64,000 bases of DNA from Rhizobium laguerreae. GTDB lineage: Bacteria; Pseudomonadota; Alphaproteobacteria; Rhizobiales; Rhizobiaceae. Below are positions 62,583 through 64,000 of the stretch, one piece after another. Position 1 is the stretch's first letter. Each line of letters begins with the position of its first letter. Position numbers and translations under genes: made by a program. Below the pieces are notes generated by a model. The model was given only the letters and a program-made list of their open reading frames with translations, was not told the origin of the DNA and did no database searches. The stretch spans positions 1,116,001-1,180,000 of the forward strand of contig NZ_MRDM01000014.1 in the NCBI RefSeq assembly GCF_002008165.1, in the 5' to 3' direction.

Positions 62583-62882
62583 ATGTCCGCTCTTCATAAG
62601 ACCATGGCGACGGGCCTGATTGCGCTGACCTTTGCCGGCGCCTCGCTCGCCACCGCCACCACCGCCGATGCCCGTCCACGCGATGCCTTCTGGGGCGGCC
62701 TTGCTGCCGGCGTCGTCGGCGGCGCCCTGCTGTCGGAGGCCGCCCGTCCCGCCTACCCGGCCTATCCCGCTTACCGCCCCTACCCCGTTTACCGGACCTA
62801 TTACCGGCCGGACTATTGCCACTTCGAATGGTTGCACGACGATTGGGGCAATCCCTATCGCGTCAAAGTCTGCCAGCGATAA
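62583..62882 (+). CDS. Small secreted Pro/Tyr-rich protein
   Basis: 99-aa protein with a signal peptide (about residues 1-30, ending TTADA) then FWGGLAAGVVGGALLSEAARPAYPAYPAYRPYPVYRTYYRPDY. Gly-zipper-like segment followed by repeated PAYPAYR/PYPVYR and a C-terminal Cys pair. Similar small exported proteins of unknown function are frequent in Rhizobium. The ATG at 62583 has AAAGGA upstream. Confidence 0.7.
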   Translation: MSALHKTMATGLIALTFAGASLATATTADARPRDAFWGGLAAGVVGGALLSEAARPAYPAYPAYRPYPVYRTYYRPDYCHFEWLHDDWGNPYRVKVCQR

Positions 62883-63008
62883 CAGAAACCGCATCCGGCG
62901 CCGCTTGACCTCCCGGCGGCGCCGACCCAGTGCCCTCAGCGACGACCAAATGAAACTGGCGGATTTTCATCCGCCAGATCAAAGCCGATCAGACCGTATT
63001 TTCAACCG

Positions 63009-64000
63009 TTACGGAGAAAGTTCCTCCAGTACGCGGTCCTTGGTTTCTATCGCAAACAACATCGTGATGATTGCACCAACGATCAGAATGGCTGCGAAGC
63101 TCGCAAAGACATACTGGATGCCCATGGAAGACATCACCGTACCGACGAGGATCGGGCCGGCCGATGATCCCAGGCGAAGCCAGGCGCTGCCGGTTCCGGT
63201 TCCCAATGCCCTGAGGCGTGTCGGGTAGATCTCGGCAGAGTACAGGTAGAGGGAGAATGTGACGGTCTGGACGATCGCATAAGCGAGGCCGGCTAGAACC
63301 AAAACCTGGATGGGAGAGGTCGCGCCGAGCCATGCGAGAACCAGCAGCGGCAGGGGAGCGAGAAGCAGCGCCCCCGTGTACCAGCGCTTGCGTCCCACTT
63401 TGTCGATGAGCAGCGCGCAGATCACAGCGGCGATCACGCCGCCGACCGACGTCAGGAAACCATAGAAGATGCTGGTTTGAAGCGGCAGGTTAAAGACCTG
63501 TCGATACAGGGTCGGCAGCCAGGTGATCGTACCGTTGGCAACCGTATAGGCGGTAAACCACATGGCCCAGATGGAAAGCGTCCGCTTCAAGTAGACGCCC
63601 TGGAAGAGTTCGCGCCAGTCCGACTTGCGGTGGACCGGCGCCTGGATGAGCTTCGGTTCGGGCAATTCCTTGCCGGCCGCACGAGCACTTTCTTCCATGC
63701 GGGTGACGATAGCGTTTGCTTCGCCATAGCGGCCGTTGGCAGCCAACCAACGCGGTGATTCCTTCAGGAACCAGCGCAGAGGAACCATGATGATTGCGGG
63801 AACGAGACCGACGACGAACATCGCCTTCCAGCCGTAAACCGGTACCATGAAGTAGCCGATCAGCCCGGCGCCGACGAGGCCAAGCAGGAACATGACCTCA
63901 TAGAGGAGGAAGAACTTGCCGCGCCCCTTCGACCCGATCAACTCATTGATATAGGCGCTGGCGACCGGAACCTCGCCGCCGGTGCCGATCCCCTGGACGA
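63009..64000 (-). CDS. MFS transporter, sugar-porter type (partial)
   Basis: C-terminal part of a major facilitator transporter, open to the right window edge (upstream codons read VQGIGTGGEVPVASAYINEL). The stop is at 63009. The visible GIGTGGEVP and PESRG-like RWFLKESPRWLAANGRYGEA segments and later LLIDKVGRKRWYTGALL and YSAEIYPTRLRALGTG fit the sugar-porter/aromatic-acid subgroup. About two thirds of the protein is present; the N-terminus lies beyond the window. Substrate unknown. Confidence 0.85.
   Translation of the reverse strand, partial: VQGIGTGGEVPVASAYINELIGSKGRGKFFLLYEVMFLLGLVGAGLIGYFMVPVYGWKAMFVVGLVPAIIMVPLRWFLKESPRWLAANGRYGEANAIVTRMEESARAAGKELPEPKLIQAPVHRKSDWRELFQGVYLKRTLSIWAMWFTAYTVANGTITWLPTLYRQVFNLPLQTSIFYGFLTSVGGVIAAVICALLIDKVGRKRWYTGALLLAPLPLLVLAWLGATSPIQVLVLAGLAYAIVQTVTFSLYLYSAEIYPTRLRALGTGTGSAWLRLGSSAGPILVGTVMSSMGIQYVFASFAAILIVGAIITMLFAIETKDRVLEELSP

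Overview
This window looks like chromosomal DNA of a Rhizobium-type alphaproteobacterium (R. etli / R. leguminosarum-like; inferred from gene content, no search was run). The main clues are a eukaryote-like glutamine synthetase GlnII behind a sigma-54 promoter, a BacA/SbmA transporter, the bdhA-xdhA-xdhB gene order known from Sinorhizobium, a DUF2735 protein, an HD-GYP protein, and dispersed palindromic intergenic elements of the kind typical of Rhizobiaceae. The DNA is GC-rich and densely coding. I saw no rRNA, tRNA, CRISPR array, prophage or intact insertion sequence.

Layout. 1-5.8 kb: end of a class III aminotransferase, an HD-GYP protein, a branched-chain amino acid type binding protein, adenine deaminase and a small toxin-antitoxin pair. 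5.8-14.4 kb: an alpha-glucosidase, a complete oppABCDF peptide transporter and a KdgK-type sugar kinase. 14.5-16.2 kb: DUF2735 gene divergent from glnII. 16.4-25.9 kb: a glycosyltransferase, a decayed esterase next to an OhrR regulator, a TPR protein with Der GTPase, NnrU, a polysaccharide deacetylase, bacA, and an MFS pump divergent from a PadR regulator. 25.9-32 kb: methionine aminopeptidase, a luciferase-like oxidoreductase, an AHSA1 protein, a YciI + ECF sigma pair and glpK. 32-44.4 kb: bdhA-xdhA-xdhB-xdhC, a LysR regulator, a peptidase E-like protein, puuD-guaD and an LldD-type oxidase. 44.4-52.5 kb: a membrane-lipid and membrane-stress island. 52.6-56 kb: a compact urate-to-ureidoglycolate operon. 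56-64 kb: a DUF1045 protein, an FAD oxidoreductase divergent from MnmD, a large hybrid histidine kinase, a small secreted protein and a partial MFS transporter.

Functional threads. (1) Purine salvage and breakdown is almost complete but spread over four loci: adenine deaminase, guanine deaminase, xanthine dehydrogenase XdhABC, membrane urate hydroxylase PuuD, then UraH, UraD, PuuE and AllA. (2) The 44.4-48.8 kb genes match the gene content of the little-studied E. coli ynbA/ynbC/ynbD locus (CDP-alcohol phosphatidyltransferase, hydrolase-methyltransferase fusion, PAP2-phosphatase fusion). They are followed at once by a PspA-YqiJ-flotillin operon, and the PspA reading frame carries an in-frame N-terminal extension that resembles the front half of a TnpB protein without its nuclease domain. 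This 8-kb island is the best candidate for something undescribed. (3) Palindromic repeats of at least two families occupy intergenic spaces, including two large ones inside the xdh operon.
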